DNA of 64,000 nt from CBDDFN01 sp965227065 (GTDB lineage: Bacteria; Pseudomonadota; Alphaproteobacteria; SPJN01): contig CBDDFN010000016.1 in NCBI GenBank assembly GCA_965227065.1, positions 42,493-106,492 of the forward strand, in the 5' to 3' direction. Of this stretch, positions 25,886-34,719 are shown one piece after another. A program made the position numbers and the translations under genes. A model generated the notes under the pieces. It saw nothing but the letters and a program-made list of their open reading frames with translations, made no database searches and was not told where the DNA came from. How positions within the stretch are numbered: the first letter of the stretch is position 1; every line of letters begins with the position of its first letter.

Positions 25886-27169
25886 ATGCGACGGCGGAGT
25901 TTTTTGCTGGGGGCCGGGCTTATTGTCGGCACAGCTGCGGGAGGGGCATATCTGATGCGACCCGATGAAGTGCCAAGCGGCGGTCACGACCCATATTTTG
26001 ACAGCGCCGCCCGCGCTTTGAAAGCCGTGGGCCTGGCGCGGCCGACCCTGCTGCTCGATCTCGACCGCGTGGATGCCAATATCAACCGGCTGACCAGTTC
26101 GCTGCGCGACGGGCTCGCCTTGCGGCTGGTTGTCAAATCCCTGCCCTGTCCGCAATTGATCGCCCATATTATGGACAAGGCTCAGACCAACCGTCTGATG
26201 GTGTTTCACCAGCCTTTCCTCAACGCCATGGCTGAACAGTTCCCTGAAGCCGATATCCTGCTGGGCAAGCCCTTGCCAGTGGATGCCGCCGCGCGCTTTT
26301 ACGACTATCTCCGCCCCGGCGGGTTTGATCCTTCAGCCCAGCTGCAATGGCTGATCGATACGCCTCAGCGGCTCATCGAATATCAGGCGCTGGCACAGGG
26401 CCGCGGCCTCAAGCTGCGTATTAATGTTGAAATTGATGTCGGGCTGCATCGCGGCGGTCTCAAAGACCCCGCCGATCTCGACAATATACTCTCCATGATC
26501 GACCGCGATCCCAATCTCAGCTTTGGCGGGCTGATGGGCTATGACGCCCATGTCGCCAAACTGCCGACTTTTCTGGGCTGGCAGGCGCGCGAGTTCAACG
26601 CCGTGATTGAGCGCTATTCCGCCATGCTGGAAACCGCGCGCCGGCACGATCCGATGCGCCCGGCACAGGATTTGACGCTCAATGCCGGGGGCAGCCCGAC
26701 ATTCCATCTGCACAATGAAATCGCGCTTGCCAATGAAGTGTCGGTGGGATCAGCGCTGGTCAAACCCAGCGACTTCGATCTCGACTCGCTCGCCGGGTTT
26801 GAACCCGCGGCCTTTGTTGCCACACCGGTGATCAAGGCTTCGGGCGCGACTGAAATTCCCGGCATTCCCTATCTCGGCGACATGATGGCGTGGTACGATA
26901 AGAACCGGGCGCAAAGCTTTTTCATCTATGGCGGCCACTGGATGGCCAATCCGGTGTCCCCGCCGGGCCTCAAGCTCAACAGCCTTTATGGCCAGTCGAG
27001 CAATCAGGAACTGCTCAACGGGCCTAAATCGGTCACGCTGAAGCCCAATGATTTCGTGTTTTTGCGGCCCACCCAGTCAGAAGCGGTGATGCTGCAATTC
27101 GGTGATCTGGCGGTCATGCGCCAAAGCACAATCACCGCGCACTGGAATGTCCTGGCGTCTGATAGCTAG
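25886..27169 (+). CDS. Exported DSD1-family PLP enzyme (D-threonine aldolase/D-serine dehydratase-like)
   Basis: 427 residues. The N terminus MRRRSFLLGAGLIVGTAAGG looks like a Tat signal, unusual for a PLP enzyme. An alanine-racemase-like barrel follows, with PTLLLDLDRVDANI, the probable PLP lysine Lys84 in LRLVVKSLP, NVEIDVGLHRGG and LNAGGSPTFHLH. The C-terminal metal-site domain includes FIYGGHWMANPV. Family members cleave or dehydrate D-beta-hydroxy amino acids; the substrate here is unknown. Paired with the Tat-exported lactone oxidase. Confidence 0.8.
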   Translation: MRRRSFLLGAGLIVGTAAGGAYLMRPDEVPSGGHDPYFDSAARALKAVGLARPTLLLDLDRVDANINRLTSSLRDGLALRLVVKSLPCPQLIAHIMDKAQTNRLMVFHQPFLNAMAEQFPEADILLGKPLPVDAAARFYDYLRPGGFDPSAQLQWLIDTPQRLIEYQALAQGRGLKLRINVEIDVGLHRGGLKDPADLDNILSMIDRDPNLSFGGLMGYDAHVAKLPTFLGWQAREFNAVIERYSAMLETARRHDPMRPAQDLTLNAGGSPTFHLHNEIALANEVSVGSALVKPSDFDLDSLAGFEPAAFVATPVIKASGATEIPGIPYLGDMMAWYDKNRAQSFFIYGGHWMANPVSPPGLKLNSLYGQSSNQELLNGPKSVTLKPNDFVFLRPTQSEAVMLQFGDLAVMRQSTITAHWNVLASDS

Positions 27170-27837
27170 AAGCGGCGGCCCGGCCCCGGATAGCGCAATC
27201 CGGCCAGAATTTTGACCGGATTGGGCAGCCGCGCGGCGAATTTTTCGACATCGCCTTTGACCTTCTGGATTTGCATCACTTCATCAATGCGCCGGTCGAT
27301 AAACGCCCAGCTGTCCTTGGTGCCCTCAGAACTGTCGCCCAGCCAGAACAGCAGGCTTGCCGAGTAAACCCCGCCCAGCAGCACGCGCTTGGTATAGAAG
27401 TTGAAATCATTGCTGCGATCACCCAGCCCGCGCCAGATGACATCGGCGGTTTCGGCAATCAGATGGGCGGCGGATGGCGAGTTGAGCGGCATGGTCTCAT
27501 AGGTCACCGCCCGGCGCACCGCCTCACGATAGGGCGCGCAGACCTCCAGCCGCAGACGGACGGCCAGCGCCACCCGGTCGCGGATGCGCATATTATCGAG
27601 ATGATGTTGGGACAATTCTTCCAGCATGCGCCTGTCGGCCCAGCGCGAGAAATATTCCACCATGTCACGCGCGCCATTGGGAAAGGCAAGCAGTGCATCT
27701 GCCTGGGTAATATCGGCCATTTCGGCCACGCGCTCGATCAGCCCGTCGGTCCAGCCGTCAAAGGCGGCGTGATCGACGGCCTCCATCAATAGCGCCTCGC
27801 GGACAGGCTCAAGCGGATCATGATCTGTTTGTGTCAT
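27166..27837 (-). CDS. COQ9 family protein
   Basis: 223 residues from the ATG at 27837 (MTQTDHDPLEPVREALL). TetR-like N-terminal helices (FDGWTDGLIERVAEMADIT), then RRMLEELSQHHLDNMRIRDRVALAVRLRLE and the C-terminal VLLGGVYSASLLFWLGDSSEGTKDSWAFIDRRI that marks COQ9. COQ9 is a lipid-binding helper of ubiquinone synthesis acting with Coq7. Overlaps the convergent gene by 4 bp. Confidence 0.9.
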   Translation of the reverse strand: MTQTDHDPLEPVREALLMEAVDHAAFDGWTDGLIERVAEMADITQADALLAFPNGARDMVEYFSRWADRRMLEELSQHHLDNMRIRDRVALAVRLRLEVCAPYREAVRRAVTYETMPLNSPSAAHLIAETADVIWRGLGDRSNDFNFYTKRVLLGGVYSASLLFWLGDSSEGTKDSWAFIDRRIDEVMQIQKVKGDVEKFAARLPNPVKILAGLRYPGPGRRF

Positions 27838-28133
27838 GGCGCTGAGCCTACGCCCGCGCGCTATCCTGGTCAAAAAGAAGCCGCGCACCGCCCCCGCGAC
27901 GGCATGTCCCAACCCGAAAGCGGCGTAGATTTCGTGGACAAGGCCCCCTGTTTTTGATATGCAACCGGACCTGCCGCAGGAATCAGCGATTCTTGCGGGC
28001 GGTTGTGGTGTCCCCGCATTCTGCAAAACCCAAAGGCGGTTACGGCCTGCCTCGCGGTTTTTTTGTGCTGGGAGCCCTTTTTTGGAACCTTCAGCATCTT
28101 TGATGATGCGCAATTAGAGGAGTGGTGACGGAC

Positions 28134-28337
28134 GTGCAGGTTATCGTACGCGACAACAATGTCGACCAGGCGCTCAAAGCGCTCAAAAAGAAGATGCAAC
28201 GTGAAGGCATCTTCCGCGAAATGAAACTTCGGGGCCATTACGAAAAGCCCTCGGAGAAAAAGGCCCGCGAAAAGGCCGAAGCGATCCGCCGGGCGCGCAA
28301 GCTGGCCCGCAAACGGGCGCAGCGCGAAGGCGGTTAA
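28134..28337 (+). CDS. rpsU: Ribosomal protein S21
   Basis: 67 residues from the GTG at 28134, giving MQVIVRDNNVDQALKALKKKMQREG..., the normal S21 start. GAGGAG is 11 bp upstream; an alternative GTG at 28122 is too close to it. Basic C-terminal helix KKAREKAEAIRRARKLARKRA. The 296-bp leader gap (27838-28133) holds no other gene that can be supported; a small GCATC/GATGC hairpin sits at 28094-28109, just before the ribosome site. Confidence 0.93.
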   Translation: MQVIVRDNNVDQALKALKKKMQREGIFREMKLRGHYEKPSEKKAREKAEAIRRARKLARKRAQREGG

Positions 28338-28372
28338 GTCCTGCCTGCATTCTTTATTGATGCGCGACGTTT

Positions 28373-28395
28373 AAGGGGCCCCCAAAGGCCCCTTT
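28373..28395 (+). terminator. Terminator after rpsU
   Basis: AAGGGGCC-CCCAAA-GGCCCCTTT: an 8-bp stem 35 bp after the rpsU stop. Confidence 0.7.
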
Positions 28396-28451
28396 GTCAT
28401 GTCATCAGGGCATGACGGCCTGATTGCTTCACGCAGGGGAACTGTTTCGCC

Positions 28452-28847
28452 TCACTCTTCGCGCGCGTGGCACACAACGCATAATTTGTTGCCGTCAGGA
28501 TCGCGGAAATAAGCGCCATAATAATTTCGATGATAGTGGGGTCTAAGGCCGGGCTTGCCTTCATCCGTTGCGCCATTGTCCATCACCACCGCATAAGCCT
28601 GATCGACCTGGGCACGGGTCTTGCATTCAAAAGCCGTCATCTGGCCATTGCCGACGCTGTGGGGATTGCCATTGAAGGGGATGGATATAATGAACAGCGG
28701 CCGCTCTTTCCCCGGCGCCTTCCACGCCGCCCAGCCGTTTTCAGGCTCATGGAAATGCAGCGCCAGCCCCAGCATCTCCGCAAGCGGCGCATAAAAGCTG
28801 TAGGCGCGCCCCAAATCCGTCACGCCCATCATCACATGCGAAAACAT
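28452..28847 (-). CDS. VOC family (glyoxalase/dioxygenase superfamily) protein, tandem copy 1
   Basis: 131 residues beginning MFSHVMMGVTDLGRAYSFYAPL, the typical first betaalphabetabetabeta module; the second ends YFRDPDGNKLCVVCHAREE. Possible metal ligands include His4 and the late Glu. The second half is almost identical to the neighbour at 28866 while the first half is clearly diverged. Reaction unknown. Confidence 0.85.
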   Translation of the reverse strand: MFSHVMMGVTDLGRAYSFYAPLAEMLGLALHFHEPENGWAAWKAPGKERPLFIISIPFNGNPHSVGNGQMTAFECKTRAQVDQAYAVVMDNGATDEGKPGLRPHYHRNYYGAYFRDPDGNKLCVVCHAREE

Positions 28848-28865
28848 AGGGGCCGCCTTCGTGCC

Positions 28866-29261
28866 TCACTCTTCCCGTGCGTGACAGACGACACATAATT
28901 TGTTGCCGTCGGGGTCGCGAAAATATGCACCATAATAATTTCGATGATAGTGGGGTCTAAGGCCGGGCTTGCCTTCATCTGTTGCACCATTGTCCATCAC
29001 CAGCGCATAAGCCTGATCGACCTGGGCACGGGTCTTGCATTCAAAAGCCGTCATCTGGCCATTGCCGACATTGTGGGGATTGCCGTCAAAGGGCGGCATG
29101 ATGAAAAAGGATGGCCCGAACTGGCCTTCAGGCTTCCACGCGGCCAGCGGTGTTTCGGGCTGTTTGAACAAAATATCAGCGCCCAGCACCTCAAACAGCG
29201 GAGCATAAAAAGCAAAGGCCCGATCAAAGTCGGTAATGCCCATCATAATGTGAGAAAACAT
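28866..29261 (-). CDS. VOC family (glyoxalase/dioxygenase superfamily) protein, tandem copy 2
   Basis: 131 residues from the ATG at 29261 (MFSHIMMGITDFDRAFAFYAPL); AGGTTTGC precedes it. Same length and layout as copy 1, 18 bp away. From about residue 61 to the end (NGQMTAFECKTRAQVDQAYA... to HAREE) the proteins differ by only one or two residues, including several silent nucleotide matches. This suggests recent duplication or gene conversion. The longer frame to 29381 overlaps the upstream gene. Confidence 0.85.
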   Translation of the reverse strand: MFSHIMMGITDFDRAFAFYAPLFEVLGADILFKQPETPLAAWKPEGQFGPSFFIMPPFDGNPHNVGNGQMTAFECKTRAQVDQAYALVMDNGATDEGKPGLRPHYHRNYYGAYFRDPDGNKLCVVCHAREE

Positions 29262-29298
29262 GCAAACCTCCCCATTGTGCAATGTGGAGAGGGTGTGG

Positions 29299-30405
29299 CT
29301 ATTTCTTCTCCAGCGCAACCGGTGTCGTACCGGAAATCCAGCCCTGAACGACGTCGATTGGCAAAGGTGCCAGATTGCCAAGGAACATGTCGCGGCACGC
29401 TTCCCATGAAAATGTCAGTGCATGGTTGCGGGCGTCGTCTTTCGACAGCTCCAGCGCCTGAAGAGCGGCCGATTTGAGATCCTCAGAACAGATACCGGCT
29501 TGCGGCGCGCCTTCCAGAATGTCCTTGGGACCCGGCACCGGAAAGGCCGCCACCGGCAAACCGCTCGCCATCGCCTCAATGACCACCAGGCCGAACGTGT
29601 CGGTGCGGCTGGGGAAAACAAAGACATCACCTTGCGCGAAATGGGCGGCCAGGTCCTCGCCGAAGCGCGGGCCGATAAAGTGGACATCAGGATATTTGCC
29701 CGACAATGATTTGAAATCGGGGCCATCACCAATGATCAGTTTGGAGCCGGGCAGATCAAGATCAAGAAAGGCCGGCAGGTTCTTTTCCACCGCCACCCGG
29801 CCCACATAGGTGAAGATCGGCCGGGGCAGATCAAGCGTGATCTCTTGGGCGCGGTCAGGGTGAAACAGCTCGGTCCGCACCCCCCGCGTCCAGGGCGTCA
29901 GGTTAAACAGCCCCCAGCCATTCAGCTCTTCGCGCAGGCTTTTGGTGGCGACCAGAACGCCTTTGGAGGGGCCATGGAACCAGCGGATCACCGCATACCC
30001 CCAGGATACCGGCAGGCCGGTACGCGCGGTCACATATTCTGGAAATTTGGTGTGGAAGCTGGTCGTAAAGCCGATGCCGCGCCGCTTGCAGAACGCCCGC
30101 GCGGCCACACCAAGCGGGCCTTCGGTGGCGATATGGATCGCATAGGGCTGCAACGCCTTGAGCCTTTTGCCCAGCGACCACCAATGGTTCATCGACAGCC
30201 GGATTTCGGGGTAGGTCGGTGTGGGTATCGTCTTGTAATCAAGCGGGGTGATATATTCGACATTGAAGCCAGCCGCGCGCAGCTCCTCGCCCAGTGTCTC
30301 AAGCGTGCGGACAACGCCATTGACCTGGGGGCGCCACGCATCGGTGACAATCACGATGGGCCGGCCATCATACTGGCCGGAATGGGGAATGATCATCTCG
30401 GTCAT
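29299..30405 (-). CDS. GT4-type glycosyltransferase, probable glycolipid synthase (Agt-like)
   Basis: 368 residues. GT-B fold: N-terminal IVIVTDAWRPQVNGVVRTL as in SqdX/MgtA-like enzymes, then IFTYVGRVAVEKNLPAFL, LIIGDGPDFKSL and the donor-site FPSRTDTFGLVVIEAMASGLPVAAF (EX7E). It starts 2 bp after the plcP-like frame. In phosphate-starved alphaproteobacteria such a pair turns phospholipid into diacylglycerol and then glycolipid, and a Pho box heads this operon. The sugar donor (UDP-glucose, -galactose or -glucuronate) is not predictable. Confidence 0.82.
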   Translation of the reverse strand: MTEMIIPHSGQYDGRPIVIVTDAWRPQVNGVVRTLETLGEELRAAGFNVEYITPLDYKTIPTPTYPEIRLSMNHWWSLGKRLKALQPYAIHIATEGPLGVAARAFCKRRGIGFTTSFHTKFPEYVTARTGLPVSWGYAVIRWFHGPSKGVLVATKSLREELNGWGLFNLTPWTRGVRTELFHPDRAQEITLDLPRPIFTYVGRVAVEKNLPAFLDLDLPGSKLIIGDGPDFKSLSGKYPDVHFIGPRFGEDLAAHFAQGDVFVFPSRTDTFGLVVIEAMASGLPVAAFPVPGPKDILEGAPQAGICSEDLKSAALQALELSKDDARNHALTFSWEACRDMFLGNLAPLPIDVVQGWISGTTPVALEKK

Positions 30406-30407
30406 GA

Positions 30408-31351
30408 CTAACGGGCCGAGGCCGCCTCAATTTCGGCGCGCTGGCGCTGATTGGCGCGGGCGAGTTCCCGGGCAGGCTCATGATCGATCTTGACCCACTC
30501 AATGATTTCAAATTCGCCCGAATAATGCTCGACCAAGGCTGTGCAGCTTTCCACCCAGTCGCCATCATTCATATAGCGCACCCATCGAAATCCTTGATTT
30601 CGGCATGGTGGATATGGCCGCAAATCACGCCATCAAGGCCGCGCTTGCGCGCTTCGCCGGCGACGGCCTCTTCATAATTGGACATGAACTGGACGGCTTC
30701 CTTGACGCGATGTTTGAGATGGGCGGACAAGGACCAGTAAGGCTTGCCCATGCGCTTTCGCACCGCGTTCAGCCAGCGATTGAGCATCATCAGGAACTGG
30801 TAGGACCGGTCACCCAGCACAGCCAGCCATTTGGCATAGCGCACCACGCCGTCAAACTCATCGCCGTGAATGACCAGATAGCGCAGCCCGTCGGCACCGT
30901 GATGGACGACTTCATTGGCCATTTCGACCCCGCCCGCATGCAGGCCGTTATAGTCGCGCAGCGGTTCATCATGATTGCCCGGCACATAGATGACGCGGGT
31001 GCCCTTGCGCGCCTTGCGCAGGAATTTCTGCACCACATCATTGTGGGTCTGATGCCAGTACCAGCTGCGGGTCAAGGACCAGCAATCGACAATATCGCCG
31101 ACCAGATAGAGCGTATCGCTCTCATTATAGCGCATGAAATCGAGCAGGAATTCAGCCTGACACCCTTTGGTGCCCAGATGAATGTCTGAGAGAAAGATGG
31201 TGCGGTAGCGCTTGGTTTCGCGCTCTCCACCATCCTCATCATCGGTCGGCACAAGCGCGCGGGCCTGCGCCTCAAGCGGCTTGGCGGGCGACTCGGCTCC
31301 CGCAGGCGCTTCGTCGCGCAAAACTTCTGGTTGGAGCGTTTGTCCACTCAT
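30408..31351 (-). pseudogene. PlcP-like metallophosphoesterase (UDP-2,3-diacylglucosamine hydrolase family), frameshifted
   Basis: From the ATG at 31351 the frame shows all calcineurin-like metal motifs: FLSDIHLGTKG, YLVGDIVDCW, VPGNHDEPL, VIHGDEFDGV and VICGHIHHAEI. After AEIKDFDG it hits a stop. The following residues (VRYMNDGDWVESCTALVEHYSG...) continue in another frame to a stop at 30408. Adding one G to the GGG at 30581-30583 restores one ~315-residue protein. Sinorhizobium PlcP, a phospholipase C of lipid remodelling, belongs to this family; LpxH-type activity is the alternative. The break may be real or a homopolymer error. Confidence 0.8.
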
Positions 31352-31492
31352 GGTGGTCACCTCATCCGGCCCGTTTGGCCCGTGAAAATCCAGACAAGTG
31401 GGCTTTCAGCCGGTTTGTTTCGGCAAGATTAGATCAAGCAATCCTGCACTGGCTACAGTGACAAACCGGTACGTGAGTCGCACTGCACATCG

Positions 31493-31521
31493 GTGATAGT
31501 TCCATGACAGTGAAATGACAG
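31493..31521 (-). promoter_or_regulatory. Pho box (PhoB binding site) upstream of plcP-agt
   Basis: On the reverse strand: CTGTCAT (31521-31515), TTCA, CTGTCAT (31510-31504), GGAA, CTATCAC (31499-31493). Two half-sites match the PhoB CTGTCAT consensus exactly and a third matches in 6 of 7 bases against CTGTCAC, all with 11-bp periodicity. It lies about 142 bp before the plcP start and is oriented toward it. Confidence 0.8.
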
Positions 31522-31572
31522 GGCTGCGACACGCAGACGCTGCATTGCAGCATCCCCCTCTCCAAAAAGAAA

Positions 31573-31600
31573 AAGGCCGCCCCGGATAGAGGCGGCCTTT
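31573..31600 (-). terminator. Terminator of the pnt operon
   Basis: Reverse strand AAAGGCCGCC-TCTATCC-GGGGCGGCCTTTTTC: a strong stem with T run, 24 bp after the pntB stop. Confidence 0.85.
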
Positions 31601-31623
31601 CTGATCACGAAAAATGCAGGGGA

Positions 31624-33024
31624 TTACATCGCCTTGACGATTTCCTCGACCATTTTCTTGGCATCCGAGAACAACATCATCGTATTGTCGCGGAAGAACA
31701 GTTCGTTCTCCACCCCGGCATAGCCTGACCCCATGCCGCGCTTGACGAACAGCACGGTCTTGGCGCGTTCGACATCGAGCACCGGCATGCCGAAGATCGG
31801 GCTTTGCGGGTCGGTCTTGGCAGACGGGTTGGTGACATCGTTCGCCCCGATGACAAAGGCGACATCGGCCTGGGCGAACTGATTGTTGATGTCTTCAAGC
31901 TCGAACACCTCGTCATAGGGCACGTTTGCTTCGGCCAGCAACACGTTCATATGACCGGGCATCCGGCCTGCGACCGGGTGAATGGCGTAAGAGACTTTCA
32001 CGCCTTCTTCCTTCAGCACGTCGGCCATTTCTTTCAGTGCGTGCTGGGCTTGCGCCACTGCCATGCCGTAGCCAGGAACGATGATGACCGAACCCGCATT
32101 CTTCATGATGAAGGCCGCATCGTCGGCCGAGCCTTGCTTGACCGGGCGGGTCTCGACATGACCACCAGCGCCCGCCGCGGCATCATCGCCGCCAAAGCCA
32201 CCCAGAATGACCGAGATGAAGGAGCGGTTCATGCCCTTACACATGATGTAAGACAGAATCGCACCCGACGAGCCGACCAGCGCGCCGGTGATGATCAGCG
32301 CGGTGTTTTCCAGCGTGAAGCCGATGCCCGCTGCCGCCCAGCCTGAGTAGGAGTTCAGCATCGAGACAACCACAGGCATGTCCGCGCCGCCGATCGGGAT
32401 GATGATCAGGAAACCGATAACAAAGCTCAGCACCGTGATGATCACGAAAGTCGGCACATCCTGAACCATGCAGAAATAGACAACCGACGCCAGAATGGCG
32501 AGCGCAAGCCCGCCATTGATGACGTGACGGCCCGGCAGCATGATCGGCGCACCCGACATATTGCCGTTCAGCTTGGCAAAGGCGATGACCGAGCCTGAGA
32601 AGGTGATCGCACCGATGGCGAGACCGATTGACATTTCGATCAGGCTGGCGGTGTGAATATGACCGACTTCACCAATGCCGTAAGCGGCGGGCGCCAAAAA
32701 GGCCGACCAGGCGACCAGCACGGCAGCCAGACCCACCAGCGAGTGGAACGCAGCCACAAGCTGAGGCATTTCGGTCATCGCAATTTTACGCGCAATGAAC
32801 GCGCCGATGCCGCCGCCAATGACCAGACCACCGACAATCATGCCCGCGGTTTCGACATTGGGAATACCGGCTTTGAGCAAGGTCACGACAATGGCAATGG
32901 CCATGCCGATCATGCCGAACATATTGCCCTGGCGCGAGGTCTCAGGGCTTGAGAGGCCACGCAGACACAGGATGAAAAGGATACCAGCCGCCAGATAGGC
33001 GAGCGCTGCAAGATTTGCGTCCAT
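31624..33024 (-). CDS. pntB: NAD(P) transhydrogenase subunit beta
   Basis: 466 residues. N-terminal half with 8-9 membrane helices (proton channel), C-terminal dIII domain with VIIVPGYGMAVAQAQHAL, YAIHPVAGRMPGHMNVLLAEA and VIGANDVTNPSAKTDP, the NADP-binding signatures. Uses the proton gradient to reduce NADP with NADH. Last gene of the pnt operon, 14 bp after pntAB. Confidence 0.96.
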   Translation of the reverse strand: MDANLAALAYLAAGILFILCLRGLSSPETSRQGNMFGMIGMAIAIVVTLLKAGIPNVETAGMIVGGLVIGGGIGAFIARKIAMTEMPQLVAAFHSLVGLAAVLVAWSAFLAPAAYGIGEVGHIHTASLIEMSIGLAIGAITFSGSVIAFAKLNGNMSGAPIMLPGRHVINGGLALAILASVVYFCMVQDVPTFVIITVLSFVIGFLIIIPIGGADMPVVVSMLNSYSGWAAAGIGFTLENTALIITGALVGSSGAILSYIMCKGMNRSFISVILGGFGGDDAAAGAGGHVETRPVKQGSADDAAFIMKNAGSVIIVPGYGMAVAQAQHALKEMADVLKEEGVKVSYAIHPVAGRMPGHMNVLLAEANVPYDEVFELEDINNQFAQADVAFVIGANDVTNPSAKTDPQSPIFGMPVLDVERAKTVLFVKRGMGSGYAGVENELFFRDNTMMLFSDAKKMVEEIVKAM

Positions 33025-33038
33025 GGATCAGCTCCCCC

Positions 33039-33356
33039 CTAGCGTTCTTTTTTCTTGTACATGGCAAGCATGCGGTTGGTGACCAGGAAGCCGCCAAAAA
33101 TATTGACGCTTGCCAGGATCACGGCCGCAAAGCCAAGCCATTTGGAAACCACAGCGCCTGAGCTGTTGCCGGTATCAACCGACACAGCCAGAAGCGCGCC
33201 GACAATGATGACCGAGGACACCGCATTGGTCACAGACATCAGCGGCGTGTGCAGCGCCGGCGTCACCGACCAGACCACATAATAGCCCACGAAAATAGCG
33301 AGCACGAAAATGCTCAGCCGGAAAATGAACGGATCAATCACGGCTACTTCAGCCAT
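33039..33356 (-). CDS. pntAB: NAD(P) transhydrogenase subunit alpha part 2
   Basis: 105 residues from the ATG at 33356 (MAEVAVIDPFIFRLSIFVLAIF). Three transmembrane helices, including YYVVWSVTPALHTPLMSVTNAVSS, the conserved segment of the PntA membrane domain. In alphaproteobacteria the alpha subunit is split, as here. It overlaps the 3' end of pntAA by 8 bp. Confidence 0.95.
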   Translation of the reverse strand: MAEVAVIDPFIFRLSIFVLAIFVGYYVVWSVTPALHTPLMSVTNAVSSVIIVGALLAVSVDTGNSSGAVVSKWLGFAAVILASVNIFGGFLVTNRMLAMYKKKER

Positions 33357-34497
33357 TGTTGCCTCCCTCGACGAAATTCGGATGCACGACCTGACCATCT
33401 TTGGTGAGCAAAATGCCCGTGATGATTTCATCGTCATAATCGATGGAAAGCGCGCTGCTCTCTTTATCGATAAAGGCCGAAATGAAATTGAGCAGGTTCT
33501 TGGAGAAGAGCTTGGAGGCATCTTCAGCCAACCGGCCCGGAACATTGGTGTGGCCGACAATCTTGACGCCATTGTCGGTCACCACGATCTCACCGGGGCG
33601 CGACAAGGGGCAGTTGCCGCCCTGCTCCACCGCCAGGTCAACGATCACGGAGCCCGGCTTCATCGTCGCCACATGCTCTTCAGTGATCAGCGTCGGGGCC
33701 GCCCGGCCCGGAATGAGTGCGGTACAAATTGCAATGTCCTGCTTGACCAGCGTCTTGGAGATCAGCTCGGCTTGCGCCTTTTTATACTCGTCCGACATTT
33801 CCTTGGCGTAGCCACCGGCGGTTTCAGCTTCCTTGGTCTCTTCGCTTTCGACCATGACAAACTCACCGCCGAGCGACTGAACCTGTTCTTTGGCAGCCGC
33901 CCGCACATCGGTGGCCGACACAATTGCGCCCATCCGCTTGGCGGTCGCAATCGCCTGAAGACCGGCAACACCGGCGCCGAAGACCATGACACGCGCCGGG
34001 GCAACAGTGCCCGCAGCGGTCATCATCATGGGGAAAGCCCGGCCAAATTCATTCGCCGCATCCAGCACCGATTTGTAACCTGACAGGTTCGACTGGCTCG
34101 ACAGAATATCCATCGACTGGGCGCGGGTGATCCGCGGCATCAGTTCCATAGCATAGGCTTCAATATTAGCGGCCGCATATTTCTGCAGATCTTCGGTGTA
34201 ATTGTAGGGCTGCAGCGACGCGACCAGCTTGGTGCCTGAGGCCATCGCGCCCAATTCCTCATCGGTCGGCCGGCGGATTTTAAACACCAGCTCCGCACCA
34301 TTGAGCGCAGCGGCCATGTCGGGTGCAATCGTGGCACCCTCGGCAGCATAGGCGTCATCGGAAATCGATGAGGCTGCGCCGGCCCCTGATTCGACGGTGA
34401 CGTCAAAACCCAGCGCCTTCAGTTTCTTCACCGTTTCCGGCGTGGCAGCGACACGGGTTTCCCCGTCGCGCCGCTCTTTCAATACGGCAAGTTTCAT
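33349..34497 (-). CDS. pntAA: NAD(P) transhydrogenase subunit alpha part 1
   Basis: 382 residues. dI NAD-binding domain related to alanine dehydrogenase: MKLAVLKERRDGETRVAATP, VMVFGAGVAGLQAIATAKRMGAIVSATDVR, then the RQD-loop region and PGSVIVDLAVEQGGNCPL. Provides hydride from NADH to the dIII domain of PntB. Preceded by a cytochrome oxidase subunit IV gene. Confidence 0.95.
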   Translation of the reverse strand: MKLAVLKERRDGETRVAATPETVKKLKALGFDVTVESGAGAASSISDDAYAAEGATIAPDMAAALNGAELVFKIRRPTDEELGAMASGTKLVASLQPYNYTEDLQKYAAANIEAYAMELMPRITRAQSMDILSSQSNLSGYKSVLDAANEFGRAFPMMMTAAGTVAPARVMVFGAGVAGLQAIATAKRMGAIVSATDVRAAAKEQVQSLGGEFVMVESEETKEAETAGGYAKEMSDEYKKAQAELISKTLVKQDIAICTALIPGRAAPTLITEEHVATMKPGSVIVDLAVEQGGNCPLSRPGEIVVTDNGVKIVGHTNVPGRLAEDASKLFSKNLLNFISAFIDKESSALSIDYDDEIITGILLTKDGQVVHPNFVEGGNNG

Positions 34498-34575
34498 GCA
34501 GTCTCTCTTTGTTGTGGAGCCGCTAACCGGGCATGACCGGAAGCAGCGCTATTCGTTCCCCCGGATCACACCCGC

Positions 34576-34719
34576 CTAAACGAGCGTGAAGAACATCAGC
34601 ACCAAAACGATAATGGTTGCGCCAATGCTCCATTTTGTCAGCGTCATGAAGCCGTCATAGGTCGACTTGTGCTCGGAAATGTCCATTTCACCGTGAACGT
34701 GCTCGGTATTCTCGGTCAT
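34576..34719 (-). CDS. aa3-type cytochrome c oxidase subunit IV (small bacterial type)
   Basis: 47 residues: MTENTEHVHGEMDISEHKSTYDGFMTLTKWSIGA followed by one membrane helix (TIIVLVLMFFTL). The HxGEMDISEHKxTYxGF signature identifies the small subunit IV. The main cox subunits are not in the window; location next to pnt genes is common in alphaproteobacteria. A longer frame to 34851 is not homologous. Confidence 0.9.
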   Translation of the reverse strand: MTENTEHVHGEMDISEHKSTYDGFMTLTKWSIGATIIVLVLMFFTLV

